This document shows, one piece after another, positions 1-9,158 of a DNA stretch of 37,750 nt. The translations under genes and the position numbers were made by a program. Under the pieces are notes generated by a model. It did not search any database, had not been told where the DNA came from, and was given only the letters and a program-made list of their open reading frames with translations. The DNA is from Desulfarculaceae bacterium JdFR-97. Its GTDB lineage: Bacteria; Desulfobacterota; Desulfocorpusculales; Desulfocorpusculum. How positions within the stretch are numbered: the stretch's first letter is position 1; the number at the start of each line of letters is the position of its first letter. The DNA lies in NCBI GenBank assembly GCA_002010915.1, contig MTPG01000071.1:14019-51768 (forward strand), read 5' to 3'.

Positions 1-537
1 AAAAATGACGACCCAAAAGTACATCCCGCAGGTCCGGATCTCTACGTATCGGCAATAGGCCCATAAGGAGAGCAACCAGAAAAGGGCGCAGAGGAGGTCT
101 TTCCGCTCCGCAACCCAGGCGACGGACTCCACATGCAAGGGGTGAAGGGCAAAGAAGATGCCTATGAACCAGCTCCTCCAGAAGTCTCCTGTCATTCGGA
201 ATATGACGGCGAGGATAAGAAAACTGTTCAACAAATGGATCAGGAGATTCGTAAGGTGATGTCCCCCAGGATTCAGTCCGAAGAGCTCGAAGTCCAACAT
301 GTGGGAAAGCCAAGTCAGAGGGTGCCAATAATCCACATTATTGAACGTGAAGGACCAAACAATGGAAGAAAGAGAAAGTCCTTGTCGAACATGAGGATTT
401 TTTGTCACATAGATATCGTCATCTAGATTGATGAAGTCATGCTCGACTACCTCACGAAAACAGAAGAAGGTCAAGACAAGAACAAAGATGGTGGCCAGAA
501 GGCGGACTCGACTTGAATCTTTCAAGTGAAATGTCAC
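1..537 (-). CDS. TMTC-like membrane glycosyltransferase (TPR family), N-terminal part only
   Basis: An open minus-strand frame runs off the left edge with no stop. It reads a first membrane helix (LLATIFVLVLTFF), then the FINLDDDIYVTKNPHV and DYWHPLTWLSHMLD motifs, a second helix, and ALHPLHVESVAWVAERKDLL. These are hallmarks of bacterial protein O-mannosyltransferase/TMTC-type proteins, which usually carry many membrane helices and then C-terminal TPR repeats; here only about 178 residues are visible. The acidic DDD pair in the first loop is where such GT-C enzymes bind a lipid-linked sugar donor. The start is unclear: GTG at 537 or TTG at 525 are the only candidates after the in-frame stop, and neither has a good ribosome site. 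It follows the methyltransferase-glycosyltransferase gene by about 50 bases on the same strand, so both probably act in glycan assembly at the membrane. Confidence 0.75.
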   Translation of the reverse strand, partial: MTFHLKDSSRVRLLATIFVLVLTFFCFREVVEHDFINLDDDIYVTKNPHVRQGLSLSSIVWSFTFNNVDYWHPLTWLSHMLDFELFGLNPGGHHLTNLLIHLLNSFLILAVIFRMTGDFWRSWFIGIFFALHPLHVESVAWVAERKDLLCALFWLLSLWAYCRYVEIRTCGMYFWVVIF

Positions 538-587
538 AGGTTCTGTCTCAGCGCCTGGATTTCATCCTCAAAGGCCGGATTTCCGGG

Positions 588-2039
588 TCAAACGAACTTC
601 AATCGGGACAATGCAAAGAGCACCGTCCTGAAGAGCAACCAACCGTGTCTCCATCTCAGTATATTGGTCCGTCCATATTTGCGCTGCCCATATCGGATCG
701 GAATCTCCACGATCTTCAGGTTTAATTTCGCGGCTCCAAACAACAGGTTGAAATCCCCAAAAGGGTCAAAATCCCCGAAGTAGGATCGGTTCAATTGGAT
801 CTTTTCATAGTCCGATCTCCATAGGGCTTTCGTCCCGCAGAGTGTGTCCCTTATGGACTGGCCCAAAAGCCAAGTGAAGGTCCAACTGAAGAACTTGTTC
901 CCCACCAGATTGAGAAAACGCATGGCCTCTTTTTCCATGGGATAAACGAGACGGACTCCCTGAACGAACTCCCCTTTTCGGGATCGAAGGACCTCGTAGA
1001 ACCGGGGGAGATCCTCCGGCGCAACCGTCAGATCCGCGTCCAGGATCATCAGGATCTCTCCCCGGGCCTTCTCGAATCCCAACCGGACGGCATCCCCTTT
1101 CCCCTCTCCCACCTGCTTCACCAGAAGACAGGGAATCTCCGGGTGCCTCTCCATCTCCCTCTCGATCGCCTCGTAGGTCCCGTCCTCCGAATGACCTTCC
1201 ACGAAGATGAGCTCGGTTCGACTCCCCATCTTGGGGAGGCGATAAAAAATCTCCGGAATGTTGCCAGCCTCGTTGCGGGCCGGGACAACTACCGAGACAC
1301 TGGGCTCTGCGGATACTTCCATATGGCCGGGCCGAGGCCTTGCGATGAGAAAGTTGGTAAGAGCCAGGTAGTGAAAAGGCCAAATCCGGACCACCACCTT
1401 ATTACAGAAGGATGCCAACAAAGGAATGGGTAATGGACAGAGGATCTCCCCCCATCGGCGGATCACCTCGCAGTCACTCAGATCCATCAATCCCTGGATA
1501 TCCTCCACGGTGAGCCAGTTTTGAGGAAGAAGTGGCTTGGCCAGTCCCAGTCGTCTGGCCGCATGGAGGGGAATTTCCCAGAGTCGACTGTAAGTATTAA
1601 GTAGAATTCGGGTCCTGGGGGTGGCCAGCCTACGAATCTCCTGAAAAGCAGTCTGAACATCCCATAGGTCGTTGATCACATCCGAGAGGATGATGACGTC
1701 GAAAGATCCTTTCAGGCAAAGGAAGTGAGCGTCACACTGAAGGAAGACTAGGCGAGGATGTCTCTTTTTGGCGCGGCGGATCATCTCCCCGGAAAAATCC
1801 ACTCCTACTCCCAAGGAAGGTTGGAGAGAGGCGAGCAATTCCCCGGTCCCACATCCGATTTCGAGGACGCGTGCATCCCTAGGGACCATGAAACCATAAA
1901 TCTGCCGGACCCGCCGATGATAGTATCCCCCCCAATGGGACCTACTCTCGCTCCTCCTCGCAATTGCGTCCCAGTGTGCCCGCCTACCTCGGGCGTAGTC
2001 GGACCCAGCCCTATCCAATGGTTGTTCTTTCTTCGGCAT
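588..2039 (-). CDS. SAM methyltransferase fused to GT2 glycosyltransferase
   Basis: A two-domain protein of 483 residues. The N-terminal half is a class I SAM-dependent methyltransferase with the glycine-rich motif VLEIGCGTG (about residues 58-66) and the acidic GVDFSGEM motif. The C-terminal half (from about residue 246) is a family 2 glycosyltransferase like dolichyl-phosphate-mannose synthase: VSVVVPARNE for the nucleotide, EGHSEDGT, and the metal-binding ILDADLT motif near residues 332-338. It probably transfers a sugar to a lipid carrier and methylates a related substrate during polysaccharide synthesis. I prefer the ATG at 2039 (a GAG sits 7 bases upstream); an ATG at 2081 would add 14 unconserved-looking residues and has its purine tract too close. 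The next gene on the strand is the TMTC-like transferase. Confidence 0.85.
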   Translation of the reverse strand: MPKKEQPLDRAGSDYARGRRAHWDAIARRSESRSHWGGYYHRRVRQIYGFMVPRDARVLEIGCGTGELLASLQPSLGVGVDFSGEMIRRAKKRHPRLVFLQCDAHFLCLKGSFDVIILSDVINDLWDVQTAFQEIRRLATPRTRILLNTYSRLWEIPLHAARRLGLAKPLLPQNWLTVEDIQGLMDLSDCEVIRRWGEILCPLPIPLLASFCNKVVVRIWPFHYLALTNFLIARPRPGHMEVSAEPSVSVVVPARNEAGNIPEIFYRLPKMGSRTELIFVEGHSEDGTYEAIEREMERHPEIPCLLVKQVGEGKGDAVRLGFEKARGEILMILDADLTVAPEDLPRFYEVLRSRKGEFVQGVRLVYPMEKEAMRFLNLVGNKFFSWTFTWLLGQSIRDTLCGTKALWRSDYEKIQLNRSYFGDFDPFGDFNLLFGAAKLNLKIVEIPIRYGQRKYGRTNILRWRHGWLLFRTVLFALSRLKFV

Positions 2040-2780
2040 GAATGAACTCGGGGTAGGCTCCGCCCGTACAGGAGGGGCCATCCCTCCCTACAAGAGAGGA
2101 CATCCGTATCGGCTTAGGGGTCTCAAGGACCCGTTTCATCCCTTGAGCTTCCGGGAAAAGATGCCGGCAGCTCAAGCCAATCATATGCAGGTAAAACTTA
2201 TAAAAATTAGATTAAAATAGCAAGCAATTAATATTTATTTTTTATAATTTTTTTTAATAAGCTTTTTCACTCCGCTATTCGCAGCCTTTTCTGGGAGCCG
2301 AGCAACTCATTCTGTCCTAGGGGCCTGCATATTAAGAGCGAAACCTGCTCCTATAGGAATCCGATAGCGTCGTTTTCCAGCTCTCAGCCCCTCACCAGGT
2401 CTATGGGAAAGCTGTTCACAAGCTCGAGCCATTTCCTCTCATCATGATAAGCAAAACTTAGCCGTTCCAAGTAATAACAAAGCAATTTTCGTTCCAAAAC
2501 GTCTTGGTTAGAAACCAGTGTATAAAGTTCCCCCCACCGAGGGAGCAGCGCAAGGCTAGAGCTAATAGCATGGGTCATTCATTCCAGAGGCCATACCAAA
2601 GCGAGGCATGGCAGTTAGTACAACTTTCAGGGCCCATCAACGCGTCAGTCAAGGGTGTGGACAGAGGAGTGCTATGGAGAGGAAGATCCTTGCTTGCACG
2701 AGCAGGAGACAATAAATCTCCATATGTCGAAAGTGCAATAAGGCTCTGCTTTGCCTCCCGGTGACCGCAGGTCCCACCGC
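2040..2780. other. Intergenic region with an AT-rich core; no supported gene
   Basis: This 740-base gap lies between lepB and the methyltransferase-glycosyltransferase gene. Positions about 2190-2275 are strikingly AT-rich compared with the surroundings (long A and T runs), which could be a promoter/UP region for the minus-strand gene or a foreign insertion. Short open frames on both strands at 2384-2838 have no recognisable domain; one contains a lone CxxCH (CTNCH) but lacks any other cytochrome feature. I see no tRNA or convincing terminator. Confidence 0.5.
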
Positions 2781-3452
2781 TTAATGTATGAGATCGCCGA
2801 TTCGGCTCCATCGGATGCGATGTCTCTTGCGATCCCATGAGTAGTAGATCAGAAACGCCTTTCCCTTGACCATCCCTACATGCACGAACCCCCAGTAGCG
2901 GGAATCCCGGCTGTTGTCCCGGTTATCTCCCATGACGAAGAGATGGTCCTTGGGGACACGAACCGGGCCGAAGTTGTCGCGGGGGTCCAGGCTCCCAGGG
3001 ATCACCCTAGGGTCACTATAGTACCCATGCTCGTCCTTCAATGGGCTCCCATTGATATAGATCCTCTTGTTTCGGATCTCGACCACATCGCCCTCCACAG
3101 CGATAATCCGTTTGATGAAATCCTTTCGGTGATCCACCGGAAAAACGAAGACGATTACATCTCCACGCTTGGGTTTAGTGAAGGGAAGGAGCCGGATCTT
3201 GGTGTAAGGGATCCGGAATCCATAGATGAATTTATTGACCAGAATGTGGTCTCCGATCTGAAGGGTGGGCATCATGGATCCCGAGGGGATCTTGAAGGCC
3301 TGAACGAAGAATGTCCGGATGAAGAGGGCCAGAAAGAGGGCTATGGCGATGGCCTCCGCATATTCCCGGAGGGTGCTCTTCTTCTTTCGATGCAGAACGC
3401 CCTCGTTAGTCAAGGGCAGGGTATCGAGCTTGGTCTTCCCTCTGGCCATCAT
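2781..3452 (-). CDS. lepB: Signal peptidase I
   Basis: Membrane-bound serine protease that removes signal peptides from exported proteins. A single N-terminal membrane segment (about residues 33-52) is followed by the catalytic serine motif IPSGSMMPTL (Ser59), the catalytic lysine in DFIKRIIAVEGD (Lys114), and the conserved box E GDNRDNSRDSRYWG (about residues 175-188). The length, 223 residues, is normal for a family member with one membrane anchor. Its ATG overlaps the stop of the upstream UDP-glucose dehydrogenase gene by four bases (ATGA), with a second ATG immediately after, so the two are translationally coupled. Placement inside a polysaccharide cluster is common but the enzyme is a general secretion function. 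Confidence 0.96.
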   Translation of the reverse strand: MMARGKTKLDTLPLTNEGVLHRKKKSTLREYAEAIAIALFLALFIRTFFVQAFKIPSGSMMPTLQIGDHILVNKFIYGFRIPYTKIRLLPFTKPKRGDVIVFVFPVDHRKDFIKRIIAVEGDVVEIRNKRIYINGSPLKDEHGYYSDPRVIPGSLDPRDNFGPVRVPKDHLFVMGDNRDNSRDSRYWGFVHVGMVKGKAFLIYYSWDRKRHRIRWSRIGDLIH

Positions 3453-4753
3453 CCCCTCCCGACTCCAATATATTCAAAACCCTTTTCGCGAACTTTGCTC
3501 GGCTCGTAGATATTCTTCAGGTCGATAAGCAACGGCCTCTTCAACTCCTTCTTGAGTCTCCCGAAATCGAGGTTCCTAAATTGGTTCCATTCCGTGGCGA
3601 TGATCAAGGCCTCGCTCCCCCTTGCGGCCTCATAGGCGTCCTCGCAAAAGGTAATCTTCCCATCCAACACCAGGGAGGCATTTTTCATCCCGGCAGGATC
3701 ATATGCGCGAAGGATCCCCCCCTTGACCAAGAGCTGATCCGCAATATAGACGGCGGGGGCTTCCCGGATATCGTCTGTGTTGGGTTTGAAGGTCAACCCC
3801 AACAAAGCGAGGGTCTTCCCCTCGACTCCCTCCAACACCCTCTCCACTTTCTCGACCATCCGCTCCCGCTGCTGACGGTTGACGCGAAGGACCGCCTCCA
3901 CCAACTCCAGGGACACCCCGGCCTCTCTGGCAAAATGGGCCAATGCCCTGGCATCCTTGGGGAAGCAGGACCCCCCGAATCCTGGACCCGGATGGAGAAA
4001 CTTGGGGCCGATCCGATGGTCCAGGCCCATGGCCTTGGCCACTTGGTGAACGTCGGCCCCGATGACCTCGCAGAGGTTGGCCATCTCATTGATAAAAGAG
4101 ATCTTGGTGGCAAGAAAGGCGTTGCTGGCGTACTTGATCATCTCGGCCGTCTCAATATTGGTGATCACGAATGGGGTCTCGATCAGATAGAGGGGGCTGT
4201 AGAGATCCTTCAGAATGGCCCGAGCCTGGTCGCTCTCGGCCCCGATGACCACACGGTTGGGACGCATGAAGTCCTCAATGGCCGAGCCCTCCCGAAGGAA
4301 CTCGGGGTTGGAGGCCACCTCGAACTGGTAGGCTCCTTGGGAACACTCGCGGATGATCCGTTCCACCCGCCTTGTGGTTCCAACAGGAACCGTGCTTTTG
4401 GTGACCACGAGCTTGTACCCGTCCAGGCTCTCCCCGATCTGACGCGCCACCTCATCCACCGCGCTCAGATCCACGGATCCGTCTTCCCTGGAAGGAGTCC
4501 CCACACATATGAAGATCACCAGCGATTCCCGAACCCCGCGTCTCAGGTCCGAGCTGAAAGAGAGTCTCCCTTGTTCCGCATTCCGTTTGACCAGTTCTTC
4601 CAACCCGGGCTCGAAAAAGGGTATCTTCCCTTCCCGAAGCGTGTGGAGCTTCTCGGTGTCCTTCTCCACACAGATGACCTTGAGGCCGAACTCGGCGAAA
4701 CAGGCTGCAGTGACCAATCCGGCGTAGCCCGCCCCAACCACGCAGATGTGCAT
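3449..4753 (-). CDS. ugd: UDP-glucose 6-dehydrogenase
   Basis: Oxidises UDP-glucose to UDP-glucuronate with two NAD+, giving a precursor for acidic polysaccharides. The 434-residue protein begins MHICVVGAGYAGLVTA (NAD-binding glycine motif, residues 7-12), has the acidic beta-strand end CVEKD, TKSTVPVGTT and EFLREGSA motifs in the middle, and the catalytic cysteine in GFGGSCFPKD (Cys263). The start at 4753 is chosen because AAGGAG lies about 8 bases upstream and because the Rossmann motif then begins at residue 2; an in-frame ATG 54 bases further out would add an unrelated leader. It overlaps lepB by four bases. A related UDP-N-acetylmannosamine dehydrogenase activity cannot be excluded, but the sequence fits the UDP-glucose branch best. 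Confidence 0.93.
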   Translation of the reverse strand: MHICVVGAGYAGLVTAACFAEFGLKVICVEKDTEKLHTLREGKIPFFEPGLEELVKRNAEQGRLSFSSDLRRGVRESLVIFICVGTPSREDGSVDLSAVDEVARQIGESLDGYKLVVTKSTVPVGTTRRVERIIRECSQGAYQFEVASNPEFLREGSAIEDFMRPNRVVIGAESDQARAILKDLYSPLYLIETPFVITNIETAEMIKYASNAFLATKISFINEMANLCEVIGADVHQVAKAMGLDHRIGPKFLHPGPGFGGSCFPKDARALAHFAREAGVSLELVEAVLRVNRQQRERMVEKVERVLEGVEGKTLALLGLTFKPNTDDIREAPAVYIADQLLVKGGILRAYDPAGMKNASLVLDGKITFCEDAYEAARGSEALIIATEWNQFRNLDFGRLKKELKRPLLIDLKNIYEPSKVREKGFEYIGVGRG

Positions 4754-4898
4754 GGTACCACTCCTTTCCCTTACTATATCCCCAAAGAAACTCCCGTTAC
4801 CGATCAACCCTCTCCCAATCCGGAAAGAAGGACCCTACCTTTTCCCTCCACATTATGATTATGCTGTTGACGGAAAAGGATCCGGCCCTTTGGTATTC

Positions 4899-6839
4899 TT
4901 AGAGAGAGTAAGAAAACCCCGACATTCCTCCTTCCACATGGCATCGATGCCATAGCTCCAACATCAAGAGATTCCAGATTTGATAATGGCGATTCCTTAC
5001 CCCTTCCATGTGTTCCCGGATCAAACGCTCCACTCGCTCAGGACGGAAGTATCCTCTTTCTCTAGCCCGTTGATCCGTCAGGAGATCCCAGACCATCTCC
5101 CTCAAATCCTCCTGGAGCCAGCGCTCCAGAGGTGGGGTAAAACCCCTCTTCCGTCGCTGCAGAACTCCTTTAGGCAAGAGACCTCGCAGGCTCCGCCGCA
5201 GGATCCACTTTCCTCGGCCCCACCTCACCTTCAAATTCGAGGGGAGAGACGCGGCAAATTCCAGCAGGTAGTGGTCCAAAAAAGGAGATCTCACCTCCAG
5301 GCTGTGGGCCATGGAGGCAATGTCCATCTTCACCAAAAGATCATCGGGAAGATAGGTGTTGATATCGGTGTGAAGGGCCTGACCCACCAAGTCTTCAGAA
5401 GGACCCTCTTGGAACATGGTCTCCAGAAGGAACAATGTATCCCGCTGAGAGACTTCTTCCAGGAATTCTTCGCTGCAGAGCCATTCTTTCTCATCAGGGG
5501 GGAAATGCGAGATCCATTGTCCGTAACGACGAGCGAGGCTATCTTCCCCTGGACGTGCAAAGAGGCGGACTCGATGGAGCCAATGAGAACGTTCCCACCC
5601 TCTAGCTGGAATCCTGGATAATAATGACGGGATCATGCGCTGCCTCAGGGCTCGAGGGAGGGCCGCGAACCGCCGATACCACCCCAAAGCGCGATATCGC
5701 TGATAGCCGGCGAAGGCCTCATCCCCACCATCCCCGCAGAGGGCCGCCTTTACTCGTTGACTCATGGCCCTGCACACGTAGAAGGTGGGAACTGCCGAGG
5801 GATCTCCGAAAGGCTCATCGTAATGCCAAGCGATGCGTGGTAGATCCTCCTGGATGTTGGGGGTCACGTGGATCTCTTCATGGTCCGTTCGGTATCGCCC
5901 AGCCACCTCTCGGGCGAAGCGGACGTCCTCCGATCCATCGTCCTGAAAATCCACCGTAAGCGTCCGCAGCGGGCCTCGGCTGTGGAGCCGCATGAGGGCC
6001 ACAACAGCGCTACTGTCCAGTCCCCCACTTAAAAATGCCCCTAGTTGAACATCGCTCACAAGGCGCAGTCGTACGGCCTCTTCCAGCCGGGCCATCAGTT
6101 CCTGGACAGCGGATCTCGGGTTCCAATGCTTCTCCGTGTCCCACGGAAGGGTCCAATATCGTTCCACCCGGATGGTTCCCTCCTTCCAGATGAGGTAATG
6201 GGCCGGAGGAAGTCGCTTCACTCCTTCCCAGGCACTCAAATCTCCGGGCACGTACTGGAGGGTCAGGTAATGGTATAAGGAATCCAAATTCACGCTGACC
6301 TTCCATCGAGGGTCGGCCTTGAAGGCCTTTGCCTCACTGGCAAAGGTCAAGGAATCTCCATCCAACCGATAATAGAGGGGTTTTTGACCCAGACGATCCC
6401 TGGCCAAAAGAAGAGCCCGCTTGGTCTCGTCCCAGATTCCCAATGCGAACATCCCCCTTAGATCCTGCAGAGCCCTCTCCCCCTTCTCCTCATAGAGATG
6501 GAGGATCACCTCCGAATCCGTTCGAGAACGAAACCGATGACCTCTCTGAATGAGTTGTTCCCGCAGCTCGCCAAAATTATAGATCTCCCCGTTAAAGACC
6601 AGCCGAAGGGACCCGTCCTCGTTGGGCATGGGCTGACGACCCGCCAGGCTCAAGTCGATGATGCTCAACCGTCGATGCCCCAATCCCACCCAAGGTCCGC
6701 GGTGGGAGCCACCGGCACTTCGGACCCATATCCCCTCGTCATCGGGCCCCCGATGCGACATGAGACTGCACATCCGTCGAAGGGTATGGACATCCATCCG
6801 AGGCCCCTCCATGGACACACTGCCGCAGATTCCGCACAA
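4899..6839 (-). CDS. asnB: Asparagine synthase (glutamine-hydrolysing), AsnB type
   Basis: A 646-residue amidotransferase that uses glutamine and ATP to amidate a carboxylate, aspartate in the classical case. The N-terminal class II glutaminase domain starts CGICG with the catalytic Cys at residue 2, followed by HRGPDD, the LGHRRLSIID segment and FNGEIYN. The synthetase domain has the ATP pyrophosphatase loop FLSGGLDSS (residues 269-277). Because Cys2 must be the mature N-terminus, translation must begin at the TTG codon at 6839; GGAGG sits 9 bases upstream and supports this rare start. AsnB paralogues are frequent in exopolysaccharide and exosortase gene clusters, and its position among sugar-nucleotide genes suggests modification of a glycan or surface component rather than housekeeping asparagine synthesis. 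Confidence 0.93.
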   Translation of the reverse strand: MCGICGSVSMEGPRMDVHTLRRMCSLMSHRGPDDEGIWVRSAGGSHRGPWVGLGHRRLSIIDLSLAGRQPMPNEDGSLRLVFNGEIYNFGELREQLIQRGHRFRSRTDSEVILHLYEEKGERALQDLRGMFALGIWDETKRALLLARDRLGQKPLYYRLDGDSLTFASEAKAFKADPRWKVSVNLDSLYHYLTLQYVPGDLSAWEGVKRLPPAHYLIWKEGTIRVERYWTLPWDTEKHWNPRSAVQELMARLEEAVRLRLVSDVQLGAFLSGGLDSSAVVALMRLHSRGPLRTLTVDFQDDGSEDVRFAREVAGRYRTDHEEIHVTPNIQEDLPRIAWHYDEPFGDPSAVPTFYVCRAMSQRVKAALCGDGGDEAFAGYQRYRALGWYRRFAALPRALRQRMIPSLLSRIPARGWERSHWLHRVRLFARPGEDSLARRYGQWISHFPPDEKEWLCSEEFLEEVSQRDTLFLLETMFQEGPSEDLVGQALHTDINTYLPDDLLVKMDIASMAHSLEVRSPFLDHYLLEFAASLPSNLKVRWGRGKWILRRSLRGLLPKGVLQRRKRGFTPPLERWLQEDLREMVWDLLTDQRARERGYFRPERVERLIREHMEGVRNRHYQIWNLLMLELWHRCHVEGGMSGFSYSL

Positions 6840-6904
6840 CGCCCTTTTCCTCCCCTTTCAGCTTCCGTGAACGTCGAAGGAGACCTCCTCTGGGTCCTGG
6901 TGGC

Positions 6905-7885
6905 CTAGTCTCCCCCAGGATGGGAAGAAGACGAATCCTCAATCAGACCAAAGTGGCTCAAAGTCCTCCGGAGCCCTTCTTCGAAATCCACCTTAGGTCG
7001 GTAACCCAGAAAACCCTCGGCCAAGGTGATATCCGCCAGAGAATGACGGACATCCCCGGGACGGGGAGGGGCGAATTCCGGAGTGGGCTTCACCCCTGCC
7101 ACTCTCGACATGGCCTCCAGCAACTGCAGCACACTGATGCTCCGCCCGCATGCGATGTTGAAGACACGGCCTGGGGCCTCCTCGGCGAAACACGCCCGCA
7201 GGTTGGCCTCCACCACGTTTTCCACAAAGGTGAAATCCCTGGTCTGCCGTCCGTCTCCATAGATGGTGGGAGGTCGTCCCTCCTTTAGAGCTGAGGCGAA
7301 GCGGGGGATCACTGAGGCGTAATGGGAGGAGGGATCCTGCCTGGGTCCGAAGATGTTGAAATAGCGAAGGACCACGGTCTCCAGGCCGTAGGAGGCGAAA
7401 AAGGCCCGGCAATACCCTTCCCCTGTAAGCTTGGTGGCCGCATAAGGGGAAAGGGGGGACGGGGGAAGATTCTCCCGTTTTGGCCGTATCTCCTCCCCTT
7501 CCACATTGCCGTAGACCGACGAAGAGGAGGCAAAGATCACCCGCTTTACCCCCGCCTCCTTGGCCTTGATGAGGACCTTAAGGGTCCCCTCCGCATTGAC
7601 TCGATGGCTCGTCCAGGGATCCTCCACGGAGCGGGGGACCGAGGGGATGGCGGCTTGGTGCAGCACGTAATGGACCCCCTCCATGGCACGTCCCAGCAGC
7701 CACTCTTGGCAGATATCCCCCTCGATGACCTCCAAGGACGGATGACCGGCCAAGTGGCTGAGATTCTCCCTCCGGCCCGTGGAAAAGTCGTCGATGACCC
7801 TGACTTCATGACCGTCGGACAAAAGTCGGTCCACCAGATGAGACCCGATGAATCCTCCTCCTCCCGTCACCAAGAACCTCGCCAT
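6905..7885 (-). CDS. NAD-dependent sugar-nucleotide epimerase/dehydratase (GalE/WbpP-like)
   Basis: Extended short-chain dehydrogenase of 326 residues, probably a UDP-sugar 4-epimerase. It shows the NAD-binding TGGGGFIGSH motif (residues 7-16), the DDF strand end, the catalytic SSSSVYG serine region (about residues 120-126) and YxxxK as YAATK (Tyr148, Lys152). The motif AAIPSVPRSVEDP resembles the UDP-N-acetylglucosamine 4-epimerase branch (WbpP-type) more than classic GalE, so UDP-GlcNAc or UDP-glucuronate are possible substrates; the latter would fit the nearby ugd. GGAGG 7 bases upstream of the ATG supports the start. It lies 65 bases upstream of asnB and 45 bases downstream of truA on the same strand. 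Confidence 0.88.
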   Translation of the reverse strand: MARFLVTGGGGFIGSHLVDRLLSDGHEVRVIDDFSTGRRENLSHLAGHPSLEVIEGDICQEWLLGRAMEGVHYVLHQAAIPSVPRSVEDPWTSHRVNAEGTLKVLIKAKEAGVKRVIFASSSSVYGNVEGEEIRPKRENLPPSPLSPYAATKLTGEGYCRAFFASYGLETVVLRYFNIFGPRQDPSSHYASVIPRFASALKEGRPPTIYGDGRQTRDFTFVENVVEANLRACFAEEAPGRVFNIACGRSISVLQLLEAMSRVAGVKPTPEFAPPRPGDVRHSLADITLAEGFLGYRPKVDFEEGLRRTLSHFGLIEDSSSSHPGGD

Positions 7886-7930
7886 GCTTCAGCCTCCTAT
7901 GATCTCCCGAAAGCACCCCAACGAAGGGCC

Positions 7931-8710
7931 TTATATGCCCCGTATGGTGACCATGTCAAGTTCCCATGGGGGAGGATATCGCACCGATGTCAGGAACAAA
8001 CCTCTGGCCGGAGCTGTCATCCCGGCCGCAGCCCGATCTTTCCGCATCAGGATGCAAGGAATCTCTTCAGGAGCCCTCTTTCCCAGACCCACCTCCACCA
8101 ATGTCCCAACAATGGACCGAACCATATATTTGAGAAAGGCATTGGCCTCGATCCAGAAGACGAGCAGGGGCCCCTCTCTCCGCCAACCACAATCGATCAC
8201 TTCTCTAATCGGGTTGTTCGCATCGCAATTGGAGGATCGAAATGACGAAAAATCGTGCCTCCCCTTGATGAAGCGAGAGGCCTCCTCCATGGCCTGAAGG
8301 TCGAGAGGAGAAGAAAGATTCCAACTATAGCGATGCTGAAAGGCCGAGGCCACCCGATCGTTCCATATCCGATACTCATATCGTTTGCCCAGTGCGCTGA
8401 ATCGTGCATGAAAGGACCACTCCACCTCTTGGGCCAAGAGGATTCGGATATCCTCCGGCAAAAGGGCGTTTAGGGCTCTCTGCAGGGTATCGGGATCAAG
8501 GCGGGAGGATGTATGGAAATGGGCCACCTGTTGCAAAGCGTGGACCCCCGCATCGGTCCTCCCCGCAGGGGTGAGCCGACTTGGGTGTTGGGTGATCCTT
8601 TGGATGGCCTCTTCCACTACCTGCTGAATGGTCCGAACTCCCGGCTGGATCTGCCATCCATGGTAGCCTCCCCCGTCGTATTCCAATATCAGCCGGATGT
8701 TTCTCTTCAA
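7931..8710 (-). CDS. truA: tRNA pseudouridine(38-40) synthase
   Basis: Isomerises uridines 38-40 in the tRNA anticodon stem. The sequence shows LEYDGGGYHGWQ near the N-terminus, the catalytic aspartate in AGRTDAGVHA (Asp53 from this start), the FHARFSALGKRYEYRI segment and the C-terminal FLKYMVRSIVGTLVEVG motif. No good ATG is available: the TTG at 8710 begins just before the conserved first strand and gives 259 residues; a GTG at 8746 would add 12 residues but lies in the repeat hairpin beside the gene. The start is therefore uncertain. The gene closes the minus-strand polysaccharide block but is a translation housekeeping function. Confidence 0.93.
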   Translation of the reverse strand: MKRNIRLILEYDGGGYHGWQIQPGVRTIQQVVEEAIQRITQHPSRLTPAGRTDAGVHALQQVAHFHTSSRLDPDTLQRALNALLPEDIRILLAQEVEWSFHARFSALGKRYEYRIWNDRVASAFQHRYSWNLSSPLDLQAMEEASRFIKGRHDFSSFRSSNCDANNPIREVIDCGWRREGPLLVFWIEANAFLKYMVRSIVGTLVEVGLGKRAPEEIPCILMRKDRAAAGMTAPARGLFLTSVRYPPPWELDMVTIRGI

Positions 8711-8740
8711 AGCTTCTTCTATGTTCCCTTTCAGGGTTTC

Positions 8741-8925
8741 CAGCACGCAGGCTGGAGGCTGCGGCTACAGCTTTTGTCCCACGATCCTACGCCAACGGTG
8801 TGGGGCTCCATGCTGATAAGCTCACCCTTCAGCCCCCGAGCCTCCAGCCCCTAACCTTGAGCCGAGCACCTTCGCCGTTCGCCTTTGCGCCGCTCTCCAG
8901 CTAAAGGGGAGCTATTTTTCTCCGT
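8741..8925. repeat. Intergenic repeat mosaic upstream of truA
   Basis: The stretch begins with an imperfect hairpin (GCAGGCTGGAGGCTGCGGCTAC) split here as GCAGGCT / AGGCTGC, then a degenerate run of GGCTCAAGG-like words (about 8822-8865, read on the minus strand), and ends with a block at 8881-8922 (TTGCGCCGCTCTCCAG followed by a T-rich tail) that resembles blocks at 21971-22010 and 22877-22913. No gene is supported between truA and hpnA (8747-9158) apart from the promoter described separately. Confidence 0.55.
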
Positions 8926-9024
8926 ACGCATTCTAAGTCTTTGAAACCGTACCACAATCCTCTACCGGGTTCAAGAAGTGCCACTAACCCTCCTTTCGGT
9001 CGGAAGATACGGCCTTTCTCCGTC

Positions 9025-9053
9025 TGGACACTCCTGGCGTTTTTCCCTATGAT
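9025..9053 (+). promoter_or_regulatory. Probable sigma70-type promoter of the hpnA operon
   Basis: TGGACA (9025-9030) and TATGAT (9048-9053) are separated by exactly 17 bases, one mismatch from consensus in each box. It points toward hpnA, predicting a leader of about 100 bases. Read directly from sequence; no start-site data. Confidence 0.55.
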
Positions 9054-9158
9054 GGTGGGATAATAACCGGCTTTTCGGGGATCTCCTCGATTTCGCCATA
9101 AACTGTTTTCCTGAGTTGCAGAAAGGATTCGCCTGGGACGCTTGAGGAGACCTGGATC

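Noticed and set aside
133-426. Plus-strand open frame of 97 aa near the left edge
   Set aside because: It is antisense to the TMTC-like transferase frame, which has clear family motifs.
2575-2838. Minus-strand open frame with CTNCH, possible c-type cytochrome fragment
   Set aside because: Only one CxxCH, no signal peptide, no second heme motif, no axial-ligand pattern; overlaps the 3' end of lepB.
3581-4858. Long plus-strand open frame (425 aa)
   Set aside because: Mirror of ugd on the opposite strand; composition is typical of antisense frames in GC-rich DNA and no domain is visible.
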